From Mesorhizobium_K sp040049215 (GTDB lineage Bacteria; Pseudomonadota; Alphaproteobacteria; Rhizobiales; Rhizobiaceae), in NCBI RefSeq assembly GCF_040049215.1, contig NZ_JBDZDN010000001.1, positions 1,550,001-1,614,000 of the forward strand: DNA of 64,000 bases, given 5' to 3'. The notes under the pieces are model-generated. The model did no database searches. It was not told where the DNA came from and saw only the letters and a program-made list of their open reading frames with translations. Shown in pieces: positions 7,243 through 15,690 of the stretch; within the stretch, counting starts at the first letter, position 1; each line of letters begins with the position of its first letter. The position numbers and the translations under genes are program-made.

Positions 7243-9791
7243 GCGATACGAAAACCGGTGACGACAAGACGTTGAGCGTCAATACCAAGAAGACCTTGAC
7301 GCTGAAGCGGCCGGGCGTTGAACAGTCGACCGTGCGTCAGAACTTCTCGCATGGCCGCACCAAGTCCGTCGTCGTCGAAACCAAGCGCAAATTCGTCAAG
7401 CCCGGCGAGAAGTCGGAGGCCGCCTCGGTGTTCACGCCGAAGCCGGCCCCTGTGCCCGTTGCGCCCAAGCCCGTGACTCAAGAGGCGCCGAAGGCGCCGC
7501 CGCCGGTAACCGATCGGCCCAATCTTGTGCTCAGCGACCTCTCGGCCGGCGAGATCGAGGCGCGCCGCCGCGCGCTCGAAGGCTCGAAGGTACGCGAGGT
7601 CGAGGACCGCCACCGGGCAATCGACGAAGCGAGACGCCGCCAGGAAGACGAAGAACGCCGCAAGCGTGAGCGCGAGGAATCGGCGCGCCGCCAGGCCGAC
7701 GAAGAAGCCCGCTTGCTGGCCGAGGCAGAATCCCGCCGCCGCGCCGAGGAGGAAGCGCGTCGTCGCACTCCGCTGGCCGATATGGCGAGCGACGACGAAC
7801 CGGTCGTCAAGAGCAAGAGCGTTCTGCGCACCACAGGTCCGGTGAAGCGTATCGCGACACCGGAAGCGGCACGTCCGGCAAAGACGAAAGGCGAGGAAGA
7901 CCGCCGCCGCGGCAAGCTGACGCTGTCAACCGCCACCTCCGAGGAGGAGGCGCGCGCCCGTTCGCTGTCGTCGATGCGCCGCCGCCAGGAGAAATTCAAA
8001 CGCGCGATGCACAACGAGCCGCGCGAGAAGGTCATGCGCGAGGTGGTGCTTCCCGAGACGATCACCATCGCCGACCTTGCCAACCGCATGTCGGAACGCT
8101 CCGTCGACATCGTGAAGTTCTTCATGAAGCAGGGCGAGATCATGAAGCCCGGCGACGTGATCGACGCCGACACGGCCGAGCTGGTTGCCTCCGAATTCGG
8201 TCACACGGTCCGCCGCGTCGCCGAAGCCGATATCGAGGAAGGCGTATTCAAGGCCGCGGACAAGCCCGAGGACCTGAAGTCGCGCCCGCCCGTCGTGACC
8301 ATCATGGGCCATGTCGACCACGGCAAGACCTCGCTGCTCGACGCCATCCGCAACGCCAACGTCGTCTCGGGCGAGGCGGGCGGCATCACCCAGCACATCG
8401 GCGCCTACCAGGTCGACAAGAACGATCACAAGATCACCTTCATCGACACGCCCGGCCACGCGGCGTTCACGGCGATGCGCGCCCGCGGCGCGCAGGCGAC
8501 CGACATCGCGGTGCTGGTCGTGGCGGCGGACGACGCGGTGATGCCGCAGACGATCGAGTCCATCAATCACGCCAAGGCGGCCGGCGTGCCGATCATCGTG
8601 GCGATCAACAAAATCGACAAGCGGGAGGCAGACCCCCAGAAGGTCCGCGCGGAATTGCTGCGCCACGAGGTGTTCGTCGAATCGATGGGCGGCGAGGTGC
8701 TCGACGTCGAGGTCTCCGCCACCAAGGGCACCAACCTTGACAAGCTGCTCGAGGCGATCCTGCTGCAGGCCGAACTGCTCGATCTCAAAGCCAATCCGGA
8801 CCGCACCTCCGAGGGCGTCGTCATTGAGGCGAAGTTGGAGAAAGGCCGCGGCGCGGTTGCCACCGTTCTGGTGCAGACCGGCACGCTGATGATCGGCGAC
8901 ATCGTGGTCGCCGGCGGCGAATGGGGCCGCGTGCGCGCGATCATCAACGATCGCGGCGAGCAGCTCAAGGAAGCTGGCCCATCGACGCCGGTGGAGGTGC
9001 TCGGCCTGCAGAGCACGCCGCGCGCCGGCGACCGTTTTGCGACGGTCGAGAGCGAGGCTCGCGCCCGCGAGATCACGGAATATCGTCAGAGACTCGCGCG
9101 CGACAAAGCCGTGGCCAAGCATGCCGGCGCGCGCGGTTCGCTCGAGCAGATGATGACGCAGTTGCAGACGAGCGGACTGAAAGAGTTCCCGCTTGTGATC
9201 AAGGGCGACGTGCAGGGCTCGGTGGAAGCCATCATCGCCGCCCTCGACAAGCTCGGCACCGACGAGGTCAGGGCGCGCATCGTCCATTCGGGCGCCGGCG
9301 CCATCACCGAGAGCGACGTGTCGCTTGCTGAGACGTCGGGCGCTGCGATGATCGGCTTCAACGTGCGCGCCAATCCGCAGGCGCGCGCCGCCGCCGAAGC
9401 CGCCGGCATCGAGATCCGCTACTACAACATCATCTACAACCTTGTGGATGACGTGAAGGCGGCGATGTCGGGTCTGCTCTCGCCGGAACGCCGCGAGACC
9501 TTCATCGGCAACGCCGAGATCCTCGAGATCTTCGACATCACCAAGGTCGGCAAGATCGCCGGCTGCCGTGTCACCGAAGGCAAGGTCGAACGCGGCGCGG
9601 GCGTCCGCCTGATCCGCGACAACGTGGTCATCCACGAAGGCACGCTGAAGACCCTGAAGCGCTTCAAGGACGAAGTGTCGGAAGTGCCGGGCGGCCAGGA
9701 ATGCGGCATGGCCTTCCAGAACTACGAGGACATGCGCGTCGGCGACGTCATCGAGTGCTTCCGCGTCGAGATGGTGACGCGGTCGCTCTAA
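7239..9791 (+). CDS. infB: Translation initiation factor IF-2
   Basis: GTPase that brings initiator tRNA to the ribosome and promotes subunit joining. 850 residues. The N-terminal third is low-complexity, with a long charged coiled-coil rich in Glu and Arg at about 105-180, as in other alphaproteobacterial IF-2. The IF2_N module at about 270-320 precedes the G domain with GHVDHGKTSLLDA (G1), DTPGHAAF (G3) and NKIDK (G4). Domains II, III and the C-terminal fMet-tRNA binding region (GKVERGAGVRLIRDNVVIHE) follow. The start overlaps the YlxR-like gene by four bases. A hairpin with a nearby T-run follows the stop. Confidence 0.97.
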   Translation: MSDTKTGDDKTLSVNTKKTLTLKRPGVEQSTVRQNFSHGRTKSVVVETKRKFVKPGEKSEAASVFTPKPAPVPVAPKPVTQEAPKAPPPVTDRPNLVLSDLSAGEIEARRRALEGSKVREVEDRHRAIDEARRRQEDEERRKREREESARRQADEEARLLAEAESRRRAEEEARRRTPLADMASDDEPVVKSKSVLRTTGPVKRIATPEAARPAKTKGEEDRRRGKLTLSTATSEEEARARSLSSMRRRQEKFKRAMHNEPREKVMREVVLPETITIADLANRMSERSVDIVKFFMKQGEIMKPGDVIDADTAELVASEFGHTVRRVAEADIEEGVFKAADKPEDLKSRPPVVTIMGHVDHGKTSLLDAIRNANVVSGEAGGITQHIGAYQVDKNDHKITFIDTPGHAAFTAMRARGAQATDIAVLVVAADDAVMPQTIESINHAKAAGVPIIVAINKIDKREADPQKVRAELLRHEVFVESMGGEVLDVEVSATKGTNLDKLLEAILLQAELLDLKANPDRTSEGVVIEAKLEKGRGAVATVLVQTGTLMIGDIVVAGGEWGRVRAIINDRGEQLKEAGPSTPVEVLGLQSTPRAGDRFATVESEARAREITEYRQRLARDKAVAKHAGARGSLEQMMTQLQTSGLKEFPLVIKGDVQGSVEAIIAALDKLGTDEVRARIVHSGAGAITESDVSLAETSGAAMIGFNVRANPQARAAAEAAGIEIRYYNIIYNLVDDVKAAMSGLLSPERRETFIGNAEILEIFDITKVGKIAGCRVTEGKVERGAGVRLIRDNVVIHEGTLKTLKRFKDEVSEVPGGQECGMAFQNYEDMRVGDVIECFRVEMVTRSL

Positions 9792-9815
9792 GGCGCTGCA
9801 AAGCAGACTGTCATG

Positions 9816-9852
9816 GAGATGGCGGCCGAAAGCCGCCGTCTCGTCGATTTTT
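9816..9852 (+). terminator. Hairpin with a delayed T-run between infB and rbfA
   Basis: GAGATGGCGGC (9816-9826) pairs with GCCGCCGTCTC (9832-9842), 11 pairs with one G-T wobble and a 5-base loop. Five Ts (9848-9852) follow after five bases, so termination may be partial and could lower rbfA-truB expression relative to infB. Confidence 0.45.
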
Positions 9853-9907
9853 GTGAAACATGCGCCGCGGTTCCATCCCGCGCCCGCACGATTTCAAGAT
9901 AGGAACC

Positions 9908-10309
9908 ATGCCTAGAACATCCGGTCCCAAAGGCCCATCTCAGCGCATGCTGCGCGTCGGCGAACAGGTGCGTCATGCGCTTTCCGAGATGCTGCAGCGC
10001 GGCGAGATCATCGATCCGGTGATCGAAACCACCGTCATCTCGATCTCCGAGGTCCGCATGTCGCCCGACCTGAAGGTCGCGACCGCCTTCGTGTCGCCGC
10101 TTGGAGCGAAAGACGACGCAGCCGTGGTCGATGCGCTGAACCATCATGCGAAATTCATCCGCGGGCGCGTGTCGCATGCGCTCAGGCAGATGAAGTTCAT
10201 GCCCGAGTTCCGCTTCCGGCTGGATACGAGCTTCGACAATTTTTCGAAGATCAACGAGCTGCTGAAGTCGCCCGAGGTCGCGCGCGATCTCGACAAGGAA
10301 GGCAAATAA
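9908..10309 (+). CDS. rbfA: 30S ribosome-binding factor RbfA
   Basis: Cold-responsive assembly factor that binds the 30S subunit near helix 1 of 16S rRNA during late maturation. 133 residues with the KH-like fold: RVGEQVRHALSEMLQRG, VTISEVRMSPDLKVA-type strand (here ISISEVRMSPDLKVA) and the conserved LRQMKFMPEFRFRLDTS. ATG 9908 is preceded by AGGA five bases upstream; the in-frame ATG at 9860 adds a non-family N terminus. It is separated from infB by a hairpin region and its TAA overlaps the truB ATG by one base, so rbfA and truB are translationally coupled. Confidence 0.95.
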   Translation: MPRTSGPKGPSQRMLRVGEQVRHALSEMLQRGEIIDPVIETTVISISEVRMSPDLKVATAFVSPLGAKDDAAVVDALNHHAKFIRGRVSHALRQMKFMPEFRFRLDTSFDNFSKINELLKSPEVARDLDKEGK

Positions 10310-11265
10310 TGGCCCGCCGCGGCAAGAAGAAGGGCCGGCCGGTATCCGGCTGGGTGATCCTCGACAAGCCGGTCGGCATGGGCTCGACCGAGGCTGTATC
10401 CAAGGTTAAGTGGCTGTTCCAGGCAGAGAAGGCTGGGCACGCCGGCACGCTCGACCCGCTGGCGTCCGGCATGCTGCCGATAGCGCTCGGCGAGGCGACC
10501 AAGACCGTGCCCTACGTGCAGGACGGCGCCAAGGTCTATCGTTTCACCGTCGCCTGGGGCGAGGAGCGTTCGACCGACGACCTCGAAGGTCCCGTGACGA
10601 AGAGCTCGGACCTGCGGCCGGACGAGGCCGGCATCCGCTCGATTCTGCCGAAATATACCGGCGTCATCATGCAGACGCCGCCGCAATTCTCGGCCATCAA
10701 GATCGGCGGCGAGCGCGCCTATGATCTCGCCCGCGCCGGTGAGAATGTCGAAATCCCCGAGCGCGAGGTCGAGATCGGCCGCTTCGACCTGATCGGGATG
10801 CAGCCCGACGGCAGCACGGTGTTCGAGATCGAATGCGGCAAGGGCACCTATGTGCGCTCGCTGGCGCGCGACATGGGGCGCGACCTCGGCTGCTTCGGCC
10901 ACATAGCCGAGTTGCGCCGCACCGAGGTTGACCCGTTCACACCGGAGGACTTCGTCACCGTCGCGGAACTGGAAGCGGCGCGTTTCGGCGAGGCCGGGCA
11001 ACAGGAGGGCGAGCCGCTGCCGGCGGATTTCACGGCGATCGACTCGCTTCTGGTCGATACGGGTGCTGCACTCGAATGCCTGCCGCAGGTCGCCATTTCC
11101 GACGAGGCGGCGAACCGGATCAGGCTCGGCAATCCGATCGTCATCCGAGGCCGCGATGCGCCCGTCGAGGCCGACGAGGCCTGCGCGACCGCACGCGGCC
11201 GGCTGGTGGCGATCGGCGCGATTGAGGCCGGCATGTTCAAGCCGAAACGGGTGTTCGCAGGCTGA
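10309..11265 (+). CDS. truB: tRNA pseudouridine(55) synthase
   Basis: Converts U55 in the T-loop of tRNAs to pseudouridine. 318 residues. The catalytic aspartate lies in GHAGTLDPLASGMLP, the TruB signature, and KPVGMGSTEAVSKVK and the RxR-type KGTYVRSLARDMG motif are also present. The C-terminal segment (about 240-318) has a PUA-like ending. The N terminus is very basic (MARRGKKKGRPVSG). It overlaps rbfA by one base. The next gene, rpsO, lies 181 bases downstream and may have its own promoter in that gap. Confidence 0.96.
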   Translation: MARRGKKKGRPVSGWVILDKPVGMGSTEAVSKVKWLFQAEKAGHAGTLDPLASGMLPIALGEATKTVPYVQDGAKVYRFTVAWGEERSTDDLEGPVTKSSDLRPDEAGIRSILPKYTGVIMQTPPQFSAIKIGGERAYDLARAGENVEIPEREVEIGRFDLIGMQPDGSTVFEIECGKGTYVRSLARDMGRDLGCFGHIAELRRTEVDPFTPEDFVTVAELEAARFGEAGQQEGEPLPADFTAIDSLLVDTGAALECLPQVAISDEAANRIRLGNPIVIRGRDAPVEADEACATARGRLVAIGAIEAGMFKPKRVFAG

Positions 11266-11446
11266 GGCGGCGAAAAGGCCCGTGGAACTGAGCCGACAAA
11301 TGCTTCTGGCTTTTTGTCCGGAATTCAACTATATGCGCCGCAGCATCGCGCCAGAACCATAAATTCAGCGCTTTGTTCATCGGCCTCTGCTGGACGACAT
11401 CCCGGCTGCGGCGTCTCATTTCCCCCATTTTGAAAGGAAAAATCCG

Positions 11447-11716
11447 ATGTCGATTACCGCAGAGCGTAAACAGGCCCTGATTGCCGAGTTTGCGACCGCC
11501 AAGGGCGACACAGGTTCGCCGGAAGTCCAGGTTGCCATCTATTCAGAGCGCATCAAGAACCTGACCGAGCACTTCAAGGACCACAAGAAGGATAACCATT
11601 CCCGCCGTGGTCTGCTCGCTCTGGTCTCGCAGCGCCGCAGCTTGCTTGACTACCTCAAGCGCAAGGACGAGGCCCGCTATTCGACCCTGATCGAAAAGCT
11701 CGGCCTGCGCCGCTAG
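11447..11716 (+). CDS. rpsO: Small ribosomal subunit protein uS15
   Basis: Primary 16S rRNA-binding protein of the small subunit, contacting helices 20-22. 89 residues, the standard length, with the family motifs TGSPEVQVAIYSERIKNLTEH, DHHSRR-like KDNHSRRGLLALVSQRRSLLDYL and the C-terminal KLGLRR. AAAGGA lies nine bases before the ATG. As in many bacteria it is followed by pnp, with a perfect GC-rich palindrome between the two, the usual place for RNase processing. Confidence 0.97.
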   Translation: MSITAERKQALIAEFATAKGDTGSPEVQVAIYSERIKNLTEHFKDHKKDNHSRRGLLALVSQRRSLLDYLKRKDEARYSTLIEKLGLRR

Positions 11717-11724
11717 CAAGTTTG

Positions 11725-11748
11725 ACCGGCGCGCCTTGGCGCGCCGGT
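11725..11748 (+). other. rpsO-pnp intercistronic hairpin (candidate RNase III processing site)
   Basis: ACCGGCGCGCC (11725-11735) and GGCGCGCCGGT (11738-11748) form a perfect 11-bp stem with a two-base formal loop, nine bases after the rpsO stop. No T-run follows. In E. coli the stem-loop in this interval is cut by RNase III and mediates PNPase autoregulation; the same role here is inferred from position. Confidence 0.55.
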
Positions 11749-11964
11749 TGCGCATTCGGGCCGCCCCTACGAGCGGCCCAACGGTTCGAAGCCGGAAGGG
11801 GTCTGGTGCGAACCGCCCATGGACGGTCATGGGGCAGGATTGCAGGACGCTCGCCAAAACCCGGAGCTTCCCGTTGTCTTGCCCGTGGCTCGCCCGAACG
11901 AAGCCAGGAAGGGATTGCTCGCGCGGAGAAACGCGCGGCCCTTCCCCAATATCAAGGACAAGAA

Positions 11965-14109
11965 ATGTTCAACCACCACAAAGTCGAAATCGAATGGGGC
12001 GGCCGTCCGCTCATCCTGGAAACCGGCAAGATCGCCCGCCAGGCCGACGGCGCCGTGCTCGCCACCTACGGCGAGACCATGGTGCTCGCCACCGTCGTGT
12101 CGCAGAAGGAGCCGAAGCCGGGCTTCGATTTCTTCCCGCTCACCGTCAACTACCAGGAAAAGACCTTTGCCGCCGGCAAGATCCCCGGCGGTTATTTCAA
12201 GCGCGAGGGCCGTCCGAGCGAGAAGGAAACGCTGGTTTCCCGCCTGATCGACCGCCCCATCCGCCCGCTCTTCGCCGAGGGCTACAAGAACGACACCCAG
12301 GTCGTCGTCACCGTGCTGCAGCACGACCTTGAAAATGACCCGGACATCCTCGCGATCGTCGCCACCTCGGCGGCGCTGACGCTTTCGGGCGTTCCTTTCA
12401 TGGGTCCGATAGGCGGCGCGCGCGTCGGCTACATCAACGGCGCATATGTGCTCAACCCGCATGTCGATGAGATGCCAGAATCCAAGCTCGACCTCGTCGT
12501 CGCCGGCACCGACTCTGCCGTGCTGATGGTCGAGTCCGAGGCTAAGGAACTTGCCGAGGACGTCATGCTCGGCGCGGTCATGTTCGGTCACAAGGGTTTC
12601 CAGGCGGTGATCGACGCGATCATCAAGCTCGCCGAAGTCGCCGCCAAGGAGCCGCGTGACTTCGCACCTCCGAACTATGCCGAACTTGAAGCCGACATGC
12701 TGAAGCTGGTCGAGGGAGACCTGCGCGACGCCTACAAGAACGTCGACAAGCAGAAGCGCTATGCCGCCGTCGACGCCGTCAAGGCCAAGGTCAAGGAAAC
12801 CTTTTCGCCGAAGGGCGACGAGACGCCGCTCTGGACGTCAGAGCAGGTCGGAACCGTGTTCAAGGAACTCCAGGCCAAGATCGTGCGCTGGAACATCCTG
12901 GACACCAAGTCCCGCATCGACGGGCGCGACCTGTCGACCGTCCGCAAGATCGTCTCGGAAGTCGGCGTCCTGCCGCGCACCCACGGGTCGTCGCTGTTCA
13001 CCCGCGGCGAGACGCAGGCGCTGGTGGTGGCGACGCTCGGCACCGGCGAGGACGAACAGTATGTCGACAGCCTGACCGGCATGTACAAGGAGAAGTTCCT
13101 TCTCCACTACAACTTCCCCCCCTACTCGGTCGGCGAGACCGGCCGCATGGGTTCGCCGGGCCGCCGCGAGATCGGCCACGGCAAGCTCGCCTGGCGCGCC
13201 ATCCGCCCGATGCTGCCGGCCGCTGAGACCTTCCCTTACACGCTGCGCGTCGTCTCCGAGATCACCGAGTCGAACGGCTCCTCCTCGATGGCGACCGTCT
13301 GCGGCACCTCGCTGGCGTTGATGGATGCGGGCGTTCCGCTCGCCAAGCCGGTTGCCGGCATCGCCATGGGCCTGATCAAGGAAGGCGACCGCTTCGCGGT
13401 TCTCTCCGACATCCTCGGCGACGAGGATCACCTCGGCGACATGGACTTCAAGGTCGCCGGTACGATGGGCGGCATCACCGCGCTGCAGATGGACATCAAG
13501 ATCCAGGGCATCACCGAGGAGATCATGAAGGTGGCGCTGGGCCAGGCCAAGGACGGCCGCCTGCACATCCTCGGCGAGATGGGCAAGGCGCTTTCAGGCG
13601 CCCGCGCCGAACTCGGCGAGTTCGCGCCGCGCATCGAGGTCATGCACATCCCGACCGACAAGATCCGCGACGTCATCGGCTCCGGCGGCAAGGTGATCCG
13701 CGAGATCGTCGAGAAGACGGGTGCCAAGATCAACATCGACGACGACGGCACCGTCAAGATCGCTTCCGCCAACGCCAAGGAAATCGAGGCGGCGAAGAAG
13801 TGGATCCACACGATCGTGGCCGAGCCGGAAGTCGGCGAGATCTACGAGGGCACGGTGGTCAAGACGGCCGATTTCGGAGCCTTCGTCAACTTCTTCGGAC
13901 CCAAGGACGGCCTCGTCCACATCTCGCAGCTGGCCGACGCCCGTGTGCAGAAGACGACCGACGTGGTCAAGGAAGGTGACAAGGTCTACGTCAAGCTGAT
14001 GGGTTTTGACGAGCGCGGCAAGGTCCGCCTGTCGATGAAGGTCGTCGACCAGAAGACCGGCAAGGAAGTCGCCCGCGAGAGGCAGACGGAAGGCGAAGAC
14101 GCCGCTTGA
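11965..14109 (+). CDS. pnp: Polyribonucleotide nucleotidyltransferase (PNPase)
   Basis: Phosphorolytic 3'-5' exoribonuclease, a trimer and degradosome component. 714 residues: two RNase PH-like domains separated by an alpha-helical linker, with the active-site region FTRGETQALVVATLGTGEDEQ and GDEDHLGDMDFKVAGT in the second; then a KH domain (IPTDKIRDVIGSGGKVIREI) and an S1 domain (GEIYEGTVVKTADFGAFVNF). ATG 11965 follows AAGGA; an in-frame start at 11722 would add residues through the processing hairpin and is rejected. The 248-base leader after rpsO is long, consistent with post-transcriptional control. A strong terminator follows. Confidence 0.97.
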   Translation: MFNHHKVEIEWGGRPLILETGKIARQADGAVLATYGETMVLATVVSQKEPKPGFDFFPLTVNYQEKTFAAGKIPGGYFKREGRPSEKETLVSRLIDRPIRPLFAEGYKNDTQVVVTVLQHDLENDPDILAIVATSAALTLSGVPFMGPIGGARVGYINGAYVLNPHVDEMPESKLDLVVAGTDSAVLMVESEAKELAEDVMLGAVMFGHKGFQAVIDAIIKLAEVAAKEPRDFAPPNYAELEADMLKLVEGDLRDAYKNVDKQKRYAAVDAVKAKVKETFSPKGDETPLWTSEQVGTVFKELQAKIVRWNILDTKSRIDGRDLSTVRKIVSEVGVLPRTHGSSLFTRGETQALVVATLGTGEDEQYVDSLTGMYKEKFLLHYNFPPYSVGETGRMGSPGRREIGHGKLAWRAIRPMLPAAETFPYTLRVVSEITESNGSSSMATVCGTSLALMDAGVPLAKPVAGIAMGLIKEGDRFAVLSDILGDEDHLGDMDFKVAGTMGGITALQMDIKIQGITEEIMKVALGQAKDGRLHILGEMGKALSGARAELGEFAPRIEVMHIPTDKIRDVIGSGGKVIREIVEKTGAKINIDDDGTVKIASANAKEIEAAKKWIHTIVAEPEVGEIYEGTVVKTADFGAFVNFFGPKDGLVHISQLADARVQKTTDVVKEGDKVYVKLMGFDERGKVRLSMKVVDQKTGKEVARERQTEGEDAA

Positions 14110-14134
14110 TATCTCTGCGGCATTGCGAAATCCC

Positions 14135-14168
14135 ACGGGCGCGGCGAAAGTCGCGCCCGTTTTGTTTG
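14135..14168 (+). terminator. Rho-independent terminator after pnp
   Basis: ACGGGCGCGGC (14135-14145) pairs with GTCGCGCCCGT (14150-14160) around a GAAA loop, followed by TTTGTTT. It closes the ribosome/transcription operon and sits between pnp and a convergent gene. Confidence 0.88.
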
Positions 14169-14176
14169 GGCAATCC

Positions 14177-14584
14177 CTAGGCCGATTTCCGCGAGGGGCT
14201 GTCGAGAGTTGTCTCGGAGTGCATGACACACAGCCATTCGTCGCCGGACCTGGTCCAGGTCGACGCGTCGGCCGCCTGCATGTCATAGGGCTTGCCGTCC
14301 ATCGTCCCTTTCTGATTGACCTTGTAGCCGATCACGGCGGTCGACTCGTTGGGGAAGATCACCTGGACGTCGCTGAACCTGTAGGAGTCCAGCGTCCATT
14401 TGCCCTCATCCATCATCTTGCTGAAATCGACACGCGAAACCTGCGCAACCCCTTGCGGCCCGGTCACGATGCTGGTTTTCGCCATCATCTCGGTCGCGGC
14501 ATCGGCGTCCTTGGAAACCATCGTCTCCCAGAACTTCTTTTCAAGATCGATAATCGTCTGTTTCTCGGGCATATCTGCCTCCAT
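14177..14584 (-). CDS. SnoaL/DUF4440-like (NTF2-fold) protein
   Basis: 135 residues with the pattern of small NTF2-fold proteins: an N-terminal helix (IIDLEKKFWETMVSKDADAATEMM) followed by alternating strands (SIVTGPQGVAQVSR, FSDVQVIFPNESTAVIGYKV, WTRSGDEWLCVMHSE). Such proteins bind small ligands or dimerise; no substrate can be read. No signal peptide. The start at 14584 was chosen because GGAGG lies eight bases upstream; a more upstream start at 14638 lacks a site. It stands alone, convergent with pnp and divergent from an RsmC-like gene. Confidence 0.75.
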   Translation of the reverse strand: MEADMPEKQTIIDLEKKFWETMVSKDADAATEMMAKTSIVTGPQGVAQVSRVDFSKMMDEGKWTLDSYRFSDVQVIFPNESTAVIGYKVNQKGTMDGKPYDMQAADASTWTRSGDEWLCVMHSETTLDSPSRKSA

Positions 14585-14676
14585 TTTTAGGCCTCCTATA
14601 CGGAAACGAACTCCGAACCGGTATCGTTCCGCCTGCAAATCGCGCCGACCTCAGGGACAAGGAGTACGCTGAAGCA

Positions 14677-15690
14677 ATGAAGCCGGAATCGCAGGCCACT
14701 CTTTTCCACCCCTTCGACACCGGGGATATCGAAGCACCAAGTGCAGGCCGTTTTCTGTTCCTCGGCGCGGAGCCGGGCTTCCGCCTGCCGGAGGGTTTTG
14801 GCGCGGAGCTGCATCTGGTTCAGGGTTTTCGGCCGCATTTCCGGGCGCTTGAGGCGTCGGGCCACAAGGTCACGCCGACGCCCGAGGGGCGGGACTTCGC
14901 CGGGGCCCTGGTGCTGGCCGGCCGGCACCGCGGCCAGAACGAAGCCTGGATCGCCGATGCGGTGGAGCGCGTCGTTCCGGGCGGCTTGATTGTGGTGGCA
15001 GGCAGCACCGACGACGGCATCGCCAGCCTGCGCAAGCGGGTGGGAAAGCTGATCGGGCTCGACGGCCATCTGCCGAAATATCACGGTGTCGCATTCTGGT
15101 TCCGGTGCCCCGACGAACCTGAACCGACTGTCGAGGCCCTGCGGCCTGCGACCTCGCGTGTCGATGGCCGTTTCGCCGCCGCGCCCGGCATGTTTTCCCG
15201 CGACCGCGTCGATACCGGATCGCGGCTGCTCGCCGAATGCCTGCCCGAAAGCGCCAAGGGCATTGCGGCGGATTTCGGCGCCGGCTGGGGCTATCTATCG
15301 GCGCAGTTGGCGGAACGGACCAAAGGCCTGAAAGCAATTGACCTTTACGAAGCAGGCTACGAATCGCTGGAGGCCGCGAAGACGAACCTATCCAGCCCGC
15401 CGGATGCACCCGAGTTGGGCTTCTTCTGGCATGATCTGTCCAGCGAGAAGATCGAGAAAAAATACGACCTGATCGTCATGAACCCGCCCTTCCATCAGGG
15501 CCGCGCCGCCGAACCGGGCATCGGCCAGGCGATGATCAAGGCGGCCGCCTCGGCGCTGAAGCCCGGCGGGCGGCTCCTGATGGTCGCCAACCGCGGCCTG
15601 CCCTACGAGCAGGCGCTCAGGATCGGTTTCAAGGATGTCCAGGAGCTTCGCAACGAAAGCGGCTTCCGGGTGCTCACAGCGCGCAGGTAG
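14677..15690 (+). CDS. RsmC-like class I SAM-dependent methyltransferase
   Basis: 337 residues with the two-domain architecture of RsmC/RlmG rRNA guanine-N2 methyltransferases: a degenerate N-terminal methyltransferase-like half (about 1-165) and an active C-terminal half with the SAM motif GIAADFGAGWGYLSAQ and the catalytic NPPF motif in LIVMNPPFHQGR. The substrate is probably a guanine in 16S rRNA (G1207 in E. coli), inferred from architecture. Its TAG stop directly abuts the stop of the convergent DUF1989/aminomethyltransferase gene, so the six bases TAGCTA serve both strands. Confidence 0.85.
   Translation: MKPESQATLFHPFDTGDIEAPSAGRFLFLGAEPGFRLPEGFGAELHLVQGFRPHFRALEASGHKVTPTPEGRDFAGALVLAGRHRGQNEAWIADAVERVVPGGLIVVAGSTDDGIASLRKRVGKLIGLDGHLPKYHGVAFWFRCPDEPEPTVEALRPATSRVDGRFAAAPGMFSRDRVDTGSRLLAECLPESAKGIAADFGAGWGYLSAQLAERTKGLKAIDLYEAGYESLEAAKTNLSSPPDAPELGFFWHDLSSEKIEKKYDLIVMNPPFHQGRAAEPGIGQAMIKAAASALKPGGRLLMVANRGLPYEQALRIGFKDVQELRNESGFRVLTARR

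Noticed and set aside
7926..9635. 569-codon minus-strand open frame opposite infB
   Set aside because: Shadow of infB; the G-domain motifs on the plus strand are decisive.
11722..11964. N-terminal extension of pnp from an upstream start
   Set aside because: It would translate through the intercistronic hairpin, and the family N terminus with a good ribosome-binding site begins at 11965.
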